Assembly (NCBI GenBank): GCA_030704615.1
Contig: CM060732.1
Location: 70,475,053-70,539,052, forward strand
Length of the DNA: 64,000 bases
Reading direction: 5' to 3'
Source: Takakia lepidozioides
Taxonomy: Eukaryota; Streptophyta; Takakiopsida; Takakiales; Takakiaceae
Part shown: positions 24,471 to 34,814 of the stretch, in pieces
Layout: every line of letters begins with the position of its first letter
Numbering within the stretch: position 1 is the first letter of the stretch
Translations under genes and position numbers: made by a program
Notes under the pieces: model-generated
The model's database searches: none
The model's input: the letters and a program-made list of their open reading frames with translations, nothing else
What the model was told of the DNA's origin: nothing

Positions 24471-27400
24471 ATGAGCCAGATCTCGTTCGGCTCTGTGAGC
24501 ACACACCCCGGTGATGACGATCAGGATAGTGAAATGGCGGGAGACCGTGAGCGCTCAGATGCAGTCAGTCTGCACCGAGCTTCAGATCGCGAACGTGGAA
24601 GTCAGTTGTTTTCCCAGCAGCAGATGGAGGCCTTAGGTACTTTGATTCGATCTGAGATACAGAAATTGGCCCTTGCACAAACTCAAACTGAAAAGCGATA
24701 TAGGGAGCTGCCTATGAGTGAACCACTGCGACTCCCATGAGGCCAAGATGAAAAGAAGCAAGGATGTCACCAGGGAAATCAGAAGATTGGTGAAATTGCC
24801 AAAATTTTATGGTAAGCCATCTATCAAGCCCGAGGAAATATTGTCTTTCCTGGATACATTAGAAGAGTTCTTTGAGGACGATTATTCAGAGGAAGCCAAG
24901 ATACAGACAGCTGCTCTACAGCTCCGTGATGCCGCCAAGCTATGGTGGTCGCGCCAGAAGCAGGAACGCCGTGAACACAAAAAACCACATGTTGATAGTT
25001 GGGCTATGTTTAAGACACTGTTCTTAGCCCACTACCTACCTGGCGACTATGCACACAAGATGAAAGTTGAATTGTTCAAGCTGAAACAGGAGACAATGAG
25101 CGTGGGAGAGTTTAAGACAAGATTTGAAACCCATGCCAGTTATTTCCCCTCGTTGAGTGAAGAGGACAGAGTTGATTTTTTTGTTGATGGCCTCAGTGAT
25201 TCTCTCAAATTTAAGGTCAAGGCCTGCAACCCTCGTACCGAGGCAGACGCATATCGTTTGGCCTGTAATTTTGAGAACGAAATGAGGGCACAACGTTTTT
25301 CGAATTTTGCTCATGGCACGGCAGAGTTCAAGCCTAGATCATCTAATCCTTGGCAGTCACCAGTGAAGAGAGGGAATTGGAAGAGATTTAAACCGTTTAA
25401 GAAGGTGGGGGATCAAGCTACATGGAGACCGCCCATGAGGGCTCCTCCAAGGCTCAGTTTCAAAGAGTAGGAAGAACACAGGCGTAAGGGTTTGTGTTTC
25501 TTGTGCCATGAACCCGGACACAGAGCTGCTGAGTGTATGAAGTACCCGAATTATCGTCAGGCTCGACAGACAGCCGCCTTGATAGTTGAAGAACCTGCAA
25601 AACCTTGTGCGGTTGTTGAAACTGGGGAGAAGTCAGGACAAGAAAAAGGGAAAGGTCCTAATGTGCGGGTTTCTGCAGCTATCATTGGAGACCAAATAGA
25701 GCATGACCCTAGTGTGATACGGGTTCAGGGGAGAGTGGCTGGAATTCCCACTCAAGTGCTGATTGATACAGGCAGCACTCATAACCTGTTGTCAAAGGAT
25801 TTTGCTGACAAGTTGGGACTAGTTCAAGAAGACATGCAACTCTGTCAAATCTTGTTACCAGATGGTGGCGTGAATTCTACGCACAAACACATCTCAAATG
25901 TACCAATGGTCATGCAAGGCGTACAAACTATGGCTGACTTCGAGGTCTGGGAAGGAGCTCGATACGACTGCATCATTGGCATGCAGTGGCTGGATCCGGT
26001 TGATGCTGTGGTGACTTGCAAGTCTGGACTGGTTAGTGGTACCTTGCCCAACGGGAAGGGATTCAATATCAGAGGTACTAGAGCTCTTCCCAATGTACAT
26101 GTCTTGTCAGCTATTCAGATGAAGAGATGTATGCGAAAGGGAAATGCTCAGCTTTTTGTTGTTAGCTTGCATGAGGTCTTGGAAACAAATCAGGGAGAAG
26201 GGAGGTCACATCCCAGACTTGGCCTAATCCTAAATGAATATAAAGATATGTTTCCTGATGAGATCCCTAGGATGCCCCTTGAACGGGAGGTCGATCAGCT
26301 ATCGAGTTGATGTCAGATGCTGTACCGGTTGCAAGGGCACCGTACAAGCATTCAATTGCAGAAAAAAAAGAGTTAGAAAGGCAGTTGAATGATCTATTGG
26401 AAAAGGGCTATATTCGTCCAAGCAAATCCCCTTGGGGTGCCCCTGTAATGTTTAAAAAGAAGAAAGATGGGACTTTGAGACTATGTGTGGACTATAGATG
26501 GTTGAATAAGGTCACCATCAAGAATAAGTTTCCTTTGCCTCGTGTGGACGATTTGTTTGACTATCTATATGGGAGTCAGGTTTTTTCAACTTGATCTTCG
26601 GTTTGGATATCATCAGATACGGATCAAGAATTCTGACATACCAAAGACAGGATTTCGATCTCGTTTTGGTCATTACGAATTCTTGGTGATGCCATTTGGG
26701 CTCACGAATGCTCCAACAACATTTACTCATCTAATGAATTCTTTGTTCCAGAAATATTTGGGGAAGATGGTCCTAGTCTACATGGATGATATACTAATAT
26801 ACTCGAAATCTGAAGAAGAACATGAACAACATCTACGCTTGGTCTTAGACATACTGAGAGAGAACCACCTGTTTGCTAAGAGAAGCAAGTATGAGTTCTT
26901 TGTAGACCACATGGATTACTTGGGATTTTGCATCTCCAAAGATGGAATCTCAATTGATCCTAAGAAGGTCCAGACATTGGTTGAATGGCCTAAGCCAAGT
27001 GATAAGACTGAAGTCAGGAGCTTTATTGGGTTTGCTAGCTTCCTACGGAAGTTTGTCAAATCTTTTTCACAAACTGCATCACCATTGACTGACCTGCCTA
27101 AGGACTCGAGTCCTGTAAGCTTGAGAGACGTCTAGACAAGAGAATGTGATGACAGTTTCGAGAAATTGAAGTTTGCCTTAACACATGCTCCTATACTAAG
27201 ATTGCTCGACCCTACGAAGGGAGCAATCGTACTGTGTACCGATGCAAGTGATCTTGCTATTGGGGCTGTGCTGATGCAGGATGGGCAAATGGTTGCCTAT
27301 GAATCTCGAAAGATCAGTCCAGCAAAAAAGAATTACCCAACTCATGAAAAAGAACTGCTGGCAATAGTTCATGCTCTGAAGATATGGAGGCATTATCTGC

Positions 27401-29045
27401 TTCCAGTTGATTTTGTGATAGAGACTGACCATCAGAGTTTGAAATACTTGACCACATAGCCTCATTTGAGTCAGAGGCAGATTAGGTGGTCAGAACTGCT
27501 TCAGCAGTTCCATTATGACCTAAAGTATGTCAAGGGGAGAGAGAATGTGATTGCTGATGCACTTTCTAGGAGACCATTACAAGCTAATGTTGTCTCATGC
27601 ATCAGTAGCACTATATTTCAAGACATTAAAGGTCAGTATGAGATTGATAAATTCTTGAAAGAGCCATTCAAGAGTTTTACACGTGACTAAAGAACTTCTA
27701 TTGAGAAAGAGAAGTACCGGCCATACCTCTTGAGAGATGGGGTGTTATTTTAAGATGGTCAGCTGTGTGTTCCCCTGATTCCAGACTTGAGATTGCGGAT
27801 TATTCATGACAATCATAATATTCCAATCTTTGGACACCCGGGCTTTCAGAGAACCTATTGGTCGATACGGAAGCACTATTTTTGGCCAGGTATGAAGAGA
27901 GAATTCAAAGAGTATGTGCAAAAATGTTTCCCCTGTCAGGATTTGAAGTCAGAGAGAGTCAGACCTCCTGGATTATTACAACCTTTATCTGCTCCTGGAT
28001 GGAATTGGGAATCCATTAGCATGGATTTCATTGTGGCATTGCCCAGGACCAGAAATGGCCATGACAGTATCATGGTGGTTGTAGATAGGCTGTCTAAGAT
28101 AGCCCACTTGATACCTACAAGGATGAGTGCTACGGCATCTGATGTTGCATCCTTGTACATGAAAGAGATATTCAGGATCCATGGTCTGCCTCGGGAGATT
28201 ATTTGTGACAGGGACTCAAAGTTTACAAGTCATTTTTGGATTGACTTGTTCAAGAAATTGGGAACCAAGGTGAGACTGAGTACGGCCTTTCACCCAGAAA
28301 CAGACGCTCAGACAGAAAGAACCAACCGTACAATAGAGGATATGTTGAGGATGTATGTTGGTGAAAGACAGTCCTCTTGGGAACAATATCTGTATATTAT
28401 GGAATTTGCCTATAACAAGCATTTCCACTGTGCCATTGGCATGAGCCCATTTGAAGCTTTATATGGACGAGATTGCTTAGCTCCTGCTTCGCTTATTGCA
28501 CCACCATCAAATGTGTAGAGTGTGAATGACAGTATCAGAGAGATGCACTCTGTACTGGACCTGGTGAAGCGTAGTATGCAGGCTGCGCGGGAACAGGCTA
28601 AGTTCTTTGCTGATAAGCACAGAACTTTTCATGAATTTGCCATTGGTGATATGGTGTTTTTGAAAGTTACACCTAAAAGAAGCAATCTAACATTGGGCAA
28701 GTGTTATAAGTTGTCACCAAGGTTTTGTGGCCCGTTTAAAATCCTGGAACGCCATGGCACAGTGGCCTATGAGTTGGATCTGCCTCCAACATGGAAGATC
28801 CACAAAACTTTCCATGTCAGCCTTCTCCGGAGGTATATGTCAGACCCATCACACATCTTGCCGACGTTGCCTCAAGCCATGAATGATGGTCAACTGATGG
28901 CTGAACCCGAAAAGATTCTAGAAACGCGAGTGAAGCACCTACGCAAACCGTTCTTGGAAAGAACATTTGATTAAGTGGTTGCATTACCCAGAGACAGAAG
29001 CTACTTGGGAGAAGGAAAATGAATTGACATTGAGCCTACATTGAG
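24471..29045 (+). pseudogene. Gypsy gag-pol polyprotein with chromodomain, broken
   Basis: Gag begins at ATG 24471 and holds the retrotrans_gag stretch (about 24760-25330, e.g. AAKLWW, FLAHYLPGD) and a zinc knuckle CFLCHEPGHRAAEC at about 25498. Protease is VLIDTGSTHNLLS (about 25758). RT carries VYMDDIL (about 26780), RNase H TDASDLAIGAVL (about 27240). Integrase has H-H-C-C (about 27808-27940) and D, D, E in SMDF, CDRDSKF and QTERTNR. The chromodomain (about 28905-29035) starts in one frame and finishes in another. Breaks: gag frame change near 24720, TAG 25470, frame changes near 26290 and 26580, stops at 27135, 27459, 27690 and 28518, and a shift near 28955. Confidence 0.93.
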
Positions 29046-29085
29046 TTACCCCTCATTTTCTGTCATTGAGGACAATGACCTGTCT

Positions 29086-29100
29086 TTGGGAGGGGGAATT
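29086..29100 (+). promoter_or_regulatory. Gypsy polypurine tract
   Basis: TTGGGAGGGGGAATT immediately precedes the 3' LTR, the standard place for plus-strand priming. Confidence 0.85.
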
Positions 29101-29547
29101 TGTTAGGTGCCAGGAACGAAGATCGACCTGTCAACCAGTTTGGAATAACAAGAGACTGCTAGAATATCGCCGAACTGACAGTTGCAGGTAAAATGGAGCA
29201 GGCTCGCATGCATGAAGAGATCCATGACTAGGGATCTAAAAAGTGTGCGTGGAGAAGGCAAGATGGCTGGAGACAAGATGATGGCGTACAGGCGCCTGGA
29301 GCAGATCTGGATGCGCGTGAAAGCTGATTTGTAGCACGGCGTGGGGGCTGGGTGGACCGGATGCTATAGCCGGTGCTGTGCTTTTAGAGTGTAGGTTGAT
29401 GTTGGATTAGACGTCACTGGCCTTTGATGCCTTGCAACGGCAGGGACTGTGATTTCTCTTTTGTATAGAGTGATGGTGTAAACCCTGTGAATAGCTTGGA
29501 ACAAGAAAGGTTCGCTTTAAGACTTGTGAATATGCTTTCGTGAAGAA
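29101..29547 (+). repeat. Gypsy 3' LTR, left part
   Basis: Matches 23724 onward and stops at CGTGAAGAA, where the Mutator-like element begins. The missing remainder resumes at 34208. Confidence 0.94.
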
Positions 29548-30019
29548 TGGGGGATGCTAGAGTGTGAGCCTAGCCACGTGAGCCCAGGAGCCTGACGTGA
29601 GCCTAGGACACGTGGCATGATTTTGGGAAAGATGCGGTGTCTATTTCCGTGGAAGAGGATCCATTACCGCAGAAACACGTCTTCATCCATATTAACCCTG
29701 CAACCCCAAACAGAAACCCTAACCCTTGTTAGCCTTAGGGACCCACCTCAACCCCGATAGTGAACCTCGCCATCCCGCCCATGTGCATGATACTGCGCAC
29801 TGACATCATCCATGGGACCATCCATACATGCAACATTCATCCACAGTGTACATCCAATCGGGGTTCATCCATCCAAAAATATTCATCCTCCATCCATATG
29901 TGTGATGGCATATGTCGAATGACTGTCTACTGGACTATGCACATATTCATCTCTGTTGAAAAACTTTTATTGAATGCACACGGTTGAATTTGAAAGCAAT
30001 GATTAGAATGAAAACACTT

Positions 30020-31473
30020 TCAAATTCGCAAGACGCGGGGGAGAGAATGTTTCAATTCAGGGATGTGAATTTCATTGTAGTCCGTGCTCATTACAACGGA
30101 TGGTGGGAAGAGAAATGGTGGTGCAACGGAAAACGGAGAGTGTGTCCCCTCATGTTCCATAAATGAATGCCCTCTGCAAGTACATCCGTAGGTGGTATCA
30201 ACACTGCTACTGCTACCACCTGAATCTGCTGAACTGCTAGAAGTACTGCTACCACCTGAAACTGCTGCACTATCATCTATGAAGAGGTGCCTTAGCGTCT
30301 TCCTGGAACTCCAACGCAAAGGTAGGGGAGAAAGCACAGCTGCTTGCACACGAGCAATGTCTTCCGCGTAATCGGGAAGGACATAATTAGGAGGTGGGCT
30401 CTAGCACAAGTCCCTCAAGTATATGGAAGACAGGGGCCACGGGAGTGCGTTCACATTCCTGCAATCAGAAATGCACCATTTGGGTAACAATCAGACAACA
30501 GAAGGGGACGCGACAGAGCATATACACAGGGATCAAATAGACAGAAAATGAACTTACTCACATGAAAAGTCATTGTCCAGGTCTTTGTCGTCACCGTCGA
30601 GGATATCAATTTGCGCAGTGACATCCTTGACATTGGAGGTAGACGCGCCCCCTTGCAACTCGGCGAGGAGGCCACTGAAAATATCTGCATCTCCTTCCAT
30701 ACCAAACAAGTGCCTGCCATCTGCCTTGCAAGCATGGTAAGAAGCGCCTGCAAGAAACAAATTGAAGGAATTAGAGTTTTAGAATATTGAGTAAAGAAGG
30801 TGCAGAAAAAAAAATTTTTGATGACAAAGGCAAGAAGAGAAACATGTGCCGAGAGTAAGATCTATGATGCGGGCCCCTGGCCGAGAACAACTCTCAATGA
30901 TCGTTTGGATAAAAGCCGGACTTTTTTCACGAGCCCCTCTCCAAGGCGTTCCATTTGGCTTTCGCAAACATACGTTGGAGTCGACATAGTTGTAGTGCAT
31001 GTAGTCGACGACATGATCGAACCTCTCGTTTATGAAACATCGTCCCCCATGAAGCTCGAACTCCTCCACTGTGGTGGGAGTCGACAGTGGATGTACCCTC
31101 ACGAGACAGACGGCCTCAAATAGACGGGTCTGCGATGAAGAGGACAATAATTAGTGAGGAATGTTTCATAACACATCTGGGTGGGAGTGCATACCCATTC
31201 TGGATGGAACTGGTTCAGAGTCATTGCTCATGCACCGCCATAACTGAGTGCGCTGAAGCACTCAATTCAGGCAGTGCGAACAACATGACTTCATAACAGT
31301 CAGTACAGTGGAACTTCAACAGAGAAGGCATAAAAACGAAGTATTTGAAACCCACCTTCTGCCCTGGGCAATCCCCCTTCGTCAGATATAGGCTGTTGAC
31401 ACAGTTCCAGGTCTTGATAATCCGCATCCCCGAGGCTTTCAAGTAGCTTGCCAGCTCCCGACGACATCTCATC
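30020..31473 (-). pseudogene. DNA (N4/N6) methyltransferase-like gene remnant
   Basis: Proposed minus-strand exons: about 31459-31354 (RRELASYLKASGMRIIKTW..), 31135-30863, 30744-30565, 30456-30370 and a frame at 30349-30020. The key segment runs across exons 2-3: EKSPAFIQTIIESCSRPGAR, IIDLTLGT, then ASYHACKADGRHLFGMEGD. That order (substrate helix, glycine-rich SAM loop, then GR-x2-G-x-E) fits the C-terminal SAM-binding part of amino-methyltransferases of the beta order, with DLTLGT in place of DPFxGSG. The catalytic DPPY/W motif, expected upstream, was not found; the 5' side ends in low-complexity DNA. The join at the loop leaves a Cys where Gly is expected. Stops follow FSCE and LEPTS. Homology is inferred from motif order only. 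Confidence 0.45.
31245..31264. repeat. Hairpin motif, variant copy
   Basis: TGAGTGCGCTGAAGCACTCA: 7-bp arms and a 6-base loop, related to the perfect hairpin at 31550. Confidence 0.5.
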
Positions 31474-31545
31474 GTGACAGATTGTATGATAACAAAAAAA
31501 TAAATAAATAAATAAAAAAATCCCTCTCCTCCCCCCCCCTCGGGG

Positions 31546-31745
31546 GAACTGAGTGCGTCAACGCACTCAATTTCTTTATGATCATGATTTCAGGATGATC
31601 ATCGACGACAGGTGCGGGTCCGGATTTTCACCCTGGGTACCCGACGGGTTTTGGGGGAAACCCAAACCCACCCCCCCCCCCCCGAGAACTGAGTGCGTCA
31701 ACACACTCAATTTTTTCATGATCATGATTTCAGGATGATCATTGA
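31546..31745. repeat. Pair of 58-bp direct repeats, each with a hairpin
   Basis: About 31546-31604 and 31685-31743 are near-identical. Each starts with the inverted repeat TGAGTGCGTCAACGCACTCA (9-bp arms, loop CA; one mismatch in the second) and ends with CATGATTTCAGGATGATCAT. A G/C-run-rich spacer lies between them. A third truncated hairpin is at 32419-32434. Confidence 0.7.
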
Positions 31746-32262
31746 CAAACTGGAGATGGGAAAGTTGGAGGACGCCGGCTTTCGTCTGCACTGATCTGTG
31801 GCGTCGACTCTTGGTGGCCTTGCTGCTATGGTGCCTCCTCCAGACGATATTTCGCATCCCACAAGAAGGAATGGCAAAACATTGCATCAGGTGGCTTCGG
31901 GGCCTGATCACGATGCGAAGGTGGAATCGGCCAGACTACTTCAGGCTCGGGTAACATGAACTATGGAAGTACCTTCACCTGGGTATGGACGGGTTTATAC
32001 TTCACATCTGGGTCTGTTTGGCACGACAAGGCCTATCAGGTGACGGTGGGAAATTTTCCGGGGTGTACCTGTCCCGACTTCGTGTGCATGCGTGAGGAAG
32101 CTCTGGGAAAGAGAGGGTAATGGGTTCCCTGCAAGCATCTTTACTACATCTTTTTGCGCAGGATGTATTGTGATCCCAAAAGAGACCAAATCATTCACCA
32201 GGCGACACTAGGTCCTGGTGAGGTACGGACACTTTTGCAGCGAGACATTGGCAATATCGAGT
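31742..32262 (+). pseudogene. SWIM-type zinc-finger protein remnant
   Basis: Plus strand, about 32012-32262: VWHDKAYQVTVGNFPG, then CTCPDFVCMREEALGKRG, a TAA, then WVPCKHLYYIFLRRM. The C-x-C...C-x-H spacing (CTC..CKH) is the SWIM metal-binding motif found in Mutator/FAR1 transposases and in other plant transposon proteins. It continues as FIHQ-like IIHQATLGPGEVRTLL and ends at TAG 32262. Upstream frames (KVESARLLQAR) look like the same protein but are out of frame and stopped. It may be the C-terminus of the element's own transposase or captured cargo. Confidence 0.55.
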
Positions 32263-32529
32263 AGTGTTGCATATGTTGCGATTTTTCGCAATGTCGGAAA
32301 GGGCTGCCTTGTTTGTAGAATATGTATACACAGTTCTTAAATTTGGACAAGCAAGCGATGTCTCGTTATGAAATGTAGTTTATTTTTTCATCGGGTTTGG
32401 TTAACGAGCCTCTAAAATTGAGTGCGTCAACGCACACCACTTCTGCCCCCACCCCCAATATTGCCCCGGGCCAAATAATAATAATAATAATTGTTCGAGG
32501 GCCTGCCAAACATGGACAAGTGTTAGTAT

Positions 32530-34020
32530 GAAAGCTCATTTTATTTTCTCACGGCCTCTACAGAAGCATTGCGTAAATGAGCTTCATGATGACCATCTGT
32601 TTTTTTTCCACTTCTTCTTGAATAACAGGCACCTAAACAAGTTTCACAATGACAGCTCATTTGTTTCCCACGTCCTCTATACAAACAAACCCTAAATAAG
32701 CATTCATGATGACCATATATATTTTTTTTCTCCTCTTCTTCAATAACAGAAACCTGAAGAAGTTTGACAATGATAGAGCTCAAGTTTTTTTCTTACCTCT
32801 TCTTCACAAACAAACCCTAATTTATTCATGATGACATCTGATTTTTTATTCGCCTCTTTTTCATCAACAGAAACCTGAACAAGATTGACAATGATAGAGC
32901 TCAATTTTTTTCACCTCTTCTTCACAAACAAACCCTAAATAAGCATTCATGATGACCATCTGGTTTTTTTTCACCTCGTCTTCAATAACAGAAACCTGAA
33001 GAAATTTGACAATGGTAGAACTCAAGTTTTTTTTTCATCTCTTCTTCACAAACAATCCCTAATTTATTCCCTAAATAAGCATTCATGATGACCATCTGGT
33101 TTTTTTTTCACATCTTCTTCAATAACAGAAACTTGAAGAAGTTTGACAATGATAGAGCTCAACTTTTTTTTTCACCTCTTTTTTACAAACAAACCCTAAA
33201 TAAGCATTCATGATGACCATCTAATATTTTTTTCACCTCTTCTTCAATAACAGAAACCTTAACAAGTTTGAGAATGAGAGCTCAATTTATTCTTCACAAA
33301 CAAACCCTAAATAAACATTCATAATGACCATCTGATTTCTTTTTTCACCTCTTCTTCAATAACAGAAACCTGAACAAGTTTGACAATGATAGAGCTTAAC
33401 TTTTTTTTTCACCTCTTCTTCACAAACAAACCCTATATAAGCATTCATGATGACCATCTGATTTTTTTTTCACCTCTTCTTCAATAACAGAATCCTAAAC
33501 AAGTTTCACAAGGATAGCTCAATGTTTTTTTTTACCTCTTCTTCACAAACACACCCTAAATAAGCAATCACAATGACCACGTGTTTTTTTTTCACCTCAT
33601 CTTCAATAACACAAACCTGAACAAGTTCCACAATAAAACGCTCATTTTGTTACACATCTTCTTCACAAACAAAGCCTAAATAAGCTTGAAGATGACCATC
33701 TGTTTAATTTTCACCTCATCTACATTAACAAAAACCATTGCCTGTTTCACAATGAGGGGTCATATTTTGGGGCTTGTTCTTGCCCATCCTCATTATTTTT
33801 AACCTCTCCTTCAATATTTCATCCATCCATCATCCATCCACCATAGATGAAATACTGGAAATGTCAGATAGCTTGACAATGAGCATCCAAACTTTTCTTG
33901 CCTCTTGTTCATGCAAGAATCCCTAAATAAGATTCATGATGACTCATCCAGCCTTTTTTTTCACCTCTTCTTCAATAAGAAAACCTCAGTAAGTTTCACA
34001 ATGACCATTCCATTCTTTCT
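32530..34020. repeat. Minisatellite array, about 120-bp unit, about 11 copies
   Basis: The phrase CATTCATGATGACCATCTG recurs with changes at about 32583, 32701, 32824, 32943, 33079, 33204, 33316, 33440, 33563, 33682 and 33935. Each is followed by a poly-T run, CACCTCTTCTTCAATAACAG, AAACCTGAACAAGTTTGACA and a second poly-T. Units near the edges are more diverged. No long open frame is conserved through it. Confidence 0.88.
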
Positions 34021-34207
34021 ATACCTCTTTTTTTAAGCGCTATAACTGCTTCCACGACAATAGGACCCTCTCTAAACAGAGGACTCGGGTATGGGACCTG
34101 CTTCTTCCTCCACTAAACCCCTGGGCTCACGTTTAGAGGGCAAAGCGTGAGCCAAGCTTTTGGGCTCACGCGGCTAGGCTCACGCCGTAGCTGCACTCCG
34201 TGAAGAA

Positions 34208-34428
34208 CAGGGGTGAACGATCGTGGAGTGGAGTGATCTCTATTACGATCTGAGTCAAAGAATTGTTACTGGAATAAGAGAGGCTGGTTACATGAGGTCC
34301 ATATTGTTGTTGATTCAAGCAAGCATATTTCTTGGGATCCTGATAGATTCCCTAGGAACGGCAAGATAAACAAAGCGCCTGAAATGGTTCTGTAGTTGGA
34401 CTGAGGAAATAGAGTTAGATACTTTTCA
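34208..34428 (+). repeat. Gypsy 3' LTR, right part
   Basis: Continues the LTR after the inserted element and ends at TTTTCA. Directly followed by the CTTAC target duplication and the last 10 bp of Copia internal sequence. Confidence 0.94.
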
Positions 34429-34443
34429 CTTACTGAGTAGGAG

Positions 34444-34809
34444 TGTTGGAGTTACAGTTTGTCGTTAGTTACTAATTACTTACTGTAGAGAGTAATCTCT
34501 GATGTGACTAGATATAATGATTAGCTAGACAAGCTACAACTATTCTGCATGAACCATGGGTGACTGTTGACATGCTGCCTGACAATTGGTTTTTGAACTG
34601 CTGATTCAAAGTGGGCCGCCGCCACTATTTTGAGTATATAGGGTGCAGGCTGTCCAAAGTAAGATGATAGATGCATAGGTACACACAGAGTGTAGTATCA
34701 AGGGTTATGCATCACGGTGTCTTCACAATGATAAATAAAAGTACTCTAGCTTACTCCAACTAGTCTTGTGGTTGTCACTGCTATGATACAGTAGTGTTGT
34801 TTTCCTAAA
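34444..34809 (+). repeat. Copia 3' LTR
   Basis: Matches 19393-19760. Followed by GTAAA (34810-34814), the right target duplication. Confidence 0.88.
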
Positions 34810-34814
34810 GTAAA

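Larger units (their letters stand above)
29548..34198. mobile_element. Mutator-like DNA transposon with gene cargo
   Basis: A 4651-bp insertion in the Gypsy 3' LTR, flanked by a perfect 9-bp duplication CGTGAAGAA (29539-29547 and 34199-34207), the length typical of Mutator-like elements. Imperfect terminal inverted repeats of about 38 bp share GTGAGCCTAGCC and CGTGAGCCCA. GTGAGCC/GGCTCAC recurs at least seven times near the two ends. Inside: a broken methyltransferase-like gene (minus), a SWIM-type zinc-finger remnant (plus), hairpin motifs and a minisatellite. No full transposase core was recognised, so it is probably non-autonomous or decayed. Confidence 0.85.
23724..34428 (+). mobile_element. 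Chromodomain Gypsy (Ty3) element nested in Copia
   Basis: 5' LTR 23724-24391 (668 bp); 3' LTR 29101-29547 plus 34208-34428, which also sum to 668 bp. CTTAC flanks both ends (23719-23723 and 34429-34433). It has a standard primer site and polypurine tract. Gene order protease, RT, RNase H, integrase, then a chromodomain after integrase, marks a chromovirus. LTRs differ at roughly 22 of 668 sites by eye, fewer than the Copia LTRs. A Mutator-like transposon interrupts the 3' LTR. Confidence 0.95.
19393..34809 (+). mobile_element. Copia LTR retrotransposon, broken, host of nested insertions
   Basis: A complete-ended Ty1/Copia element: 5' LTR 19393-19760, primer site 19761-19774, gag-pol remains 19801-23640, 3' LTR 34444-34809. 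GTAAA flanks it on both sides (19388-19392 and 34810-34814). A Gypsy element occupies 23724-34428, inserted after the RNase H region, so the Copia element itself is only about 4.7 kb. The two LTRs differ at roughly 19 sites in 367 bp by eye, more than the Gypsy LTRs, which fits its being the oldest layer. It cannot be autonomous. Confidence 0.93.

Noticed and set aside
32530-34020. CRISPR-like array
   Set aside because: Units are adjacent and diverged, with no unique spacers, inside a eukaryotic transposon.
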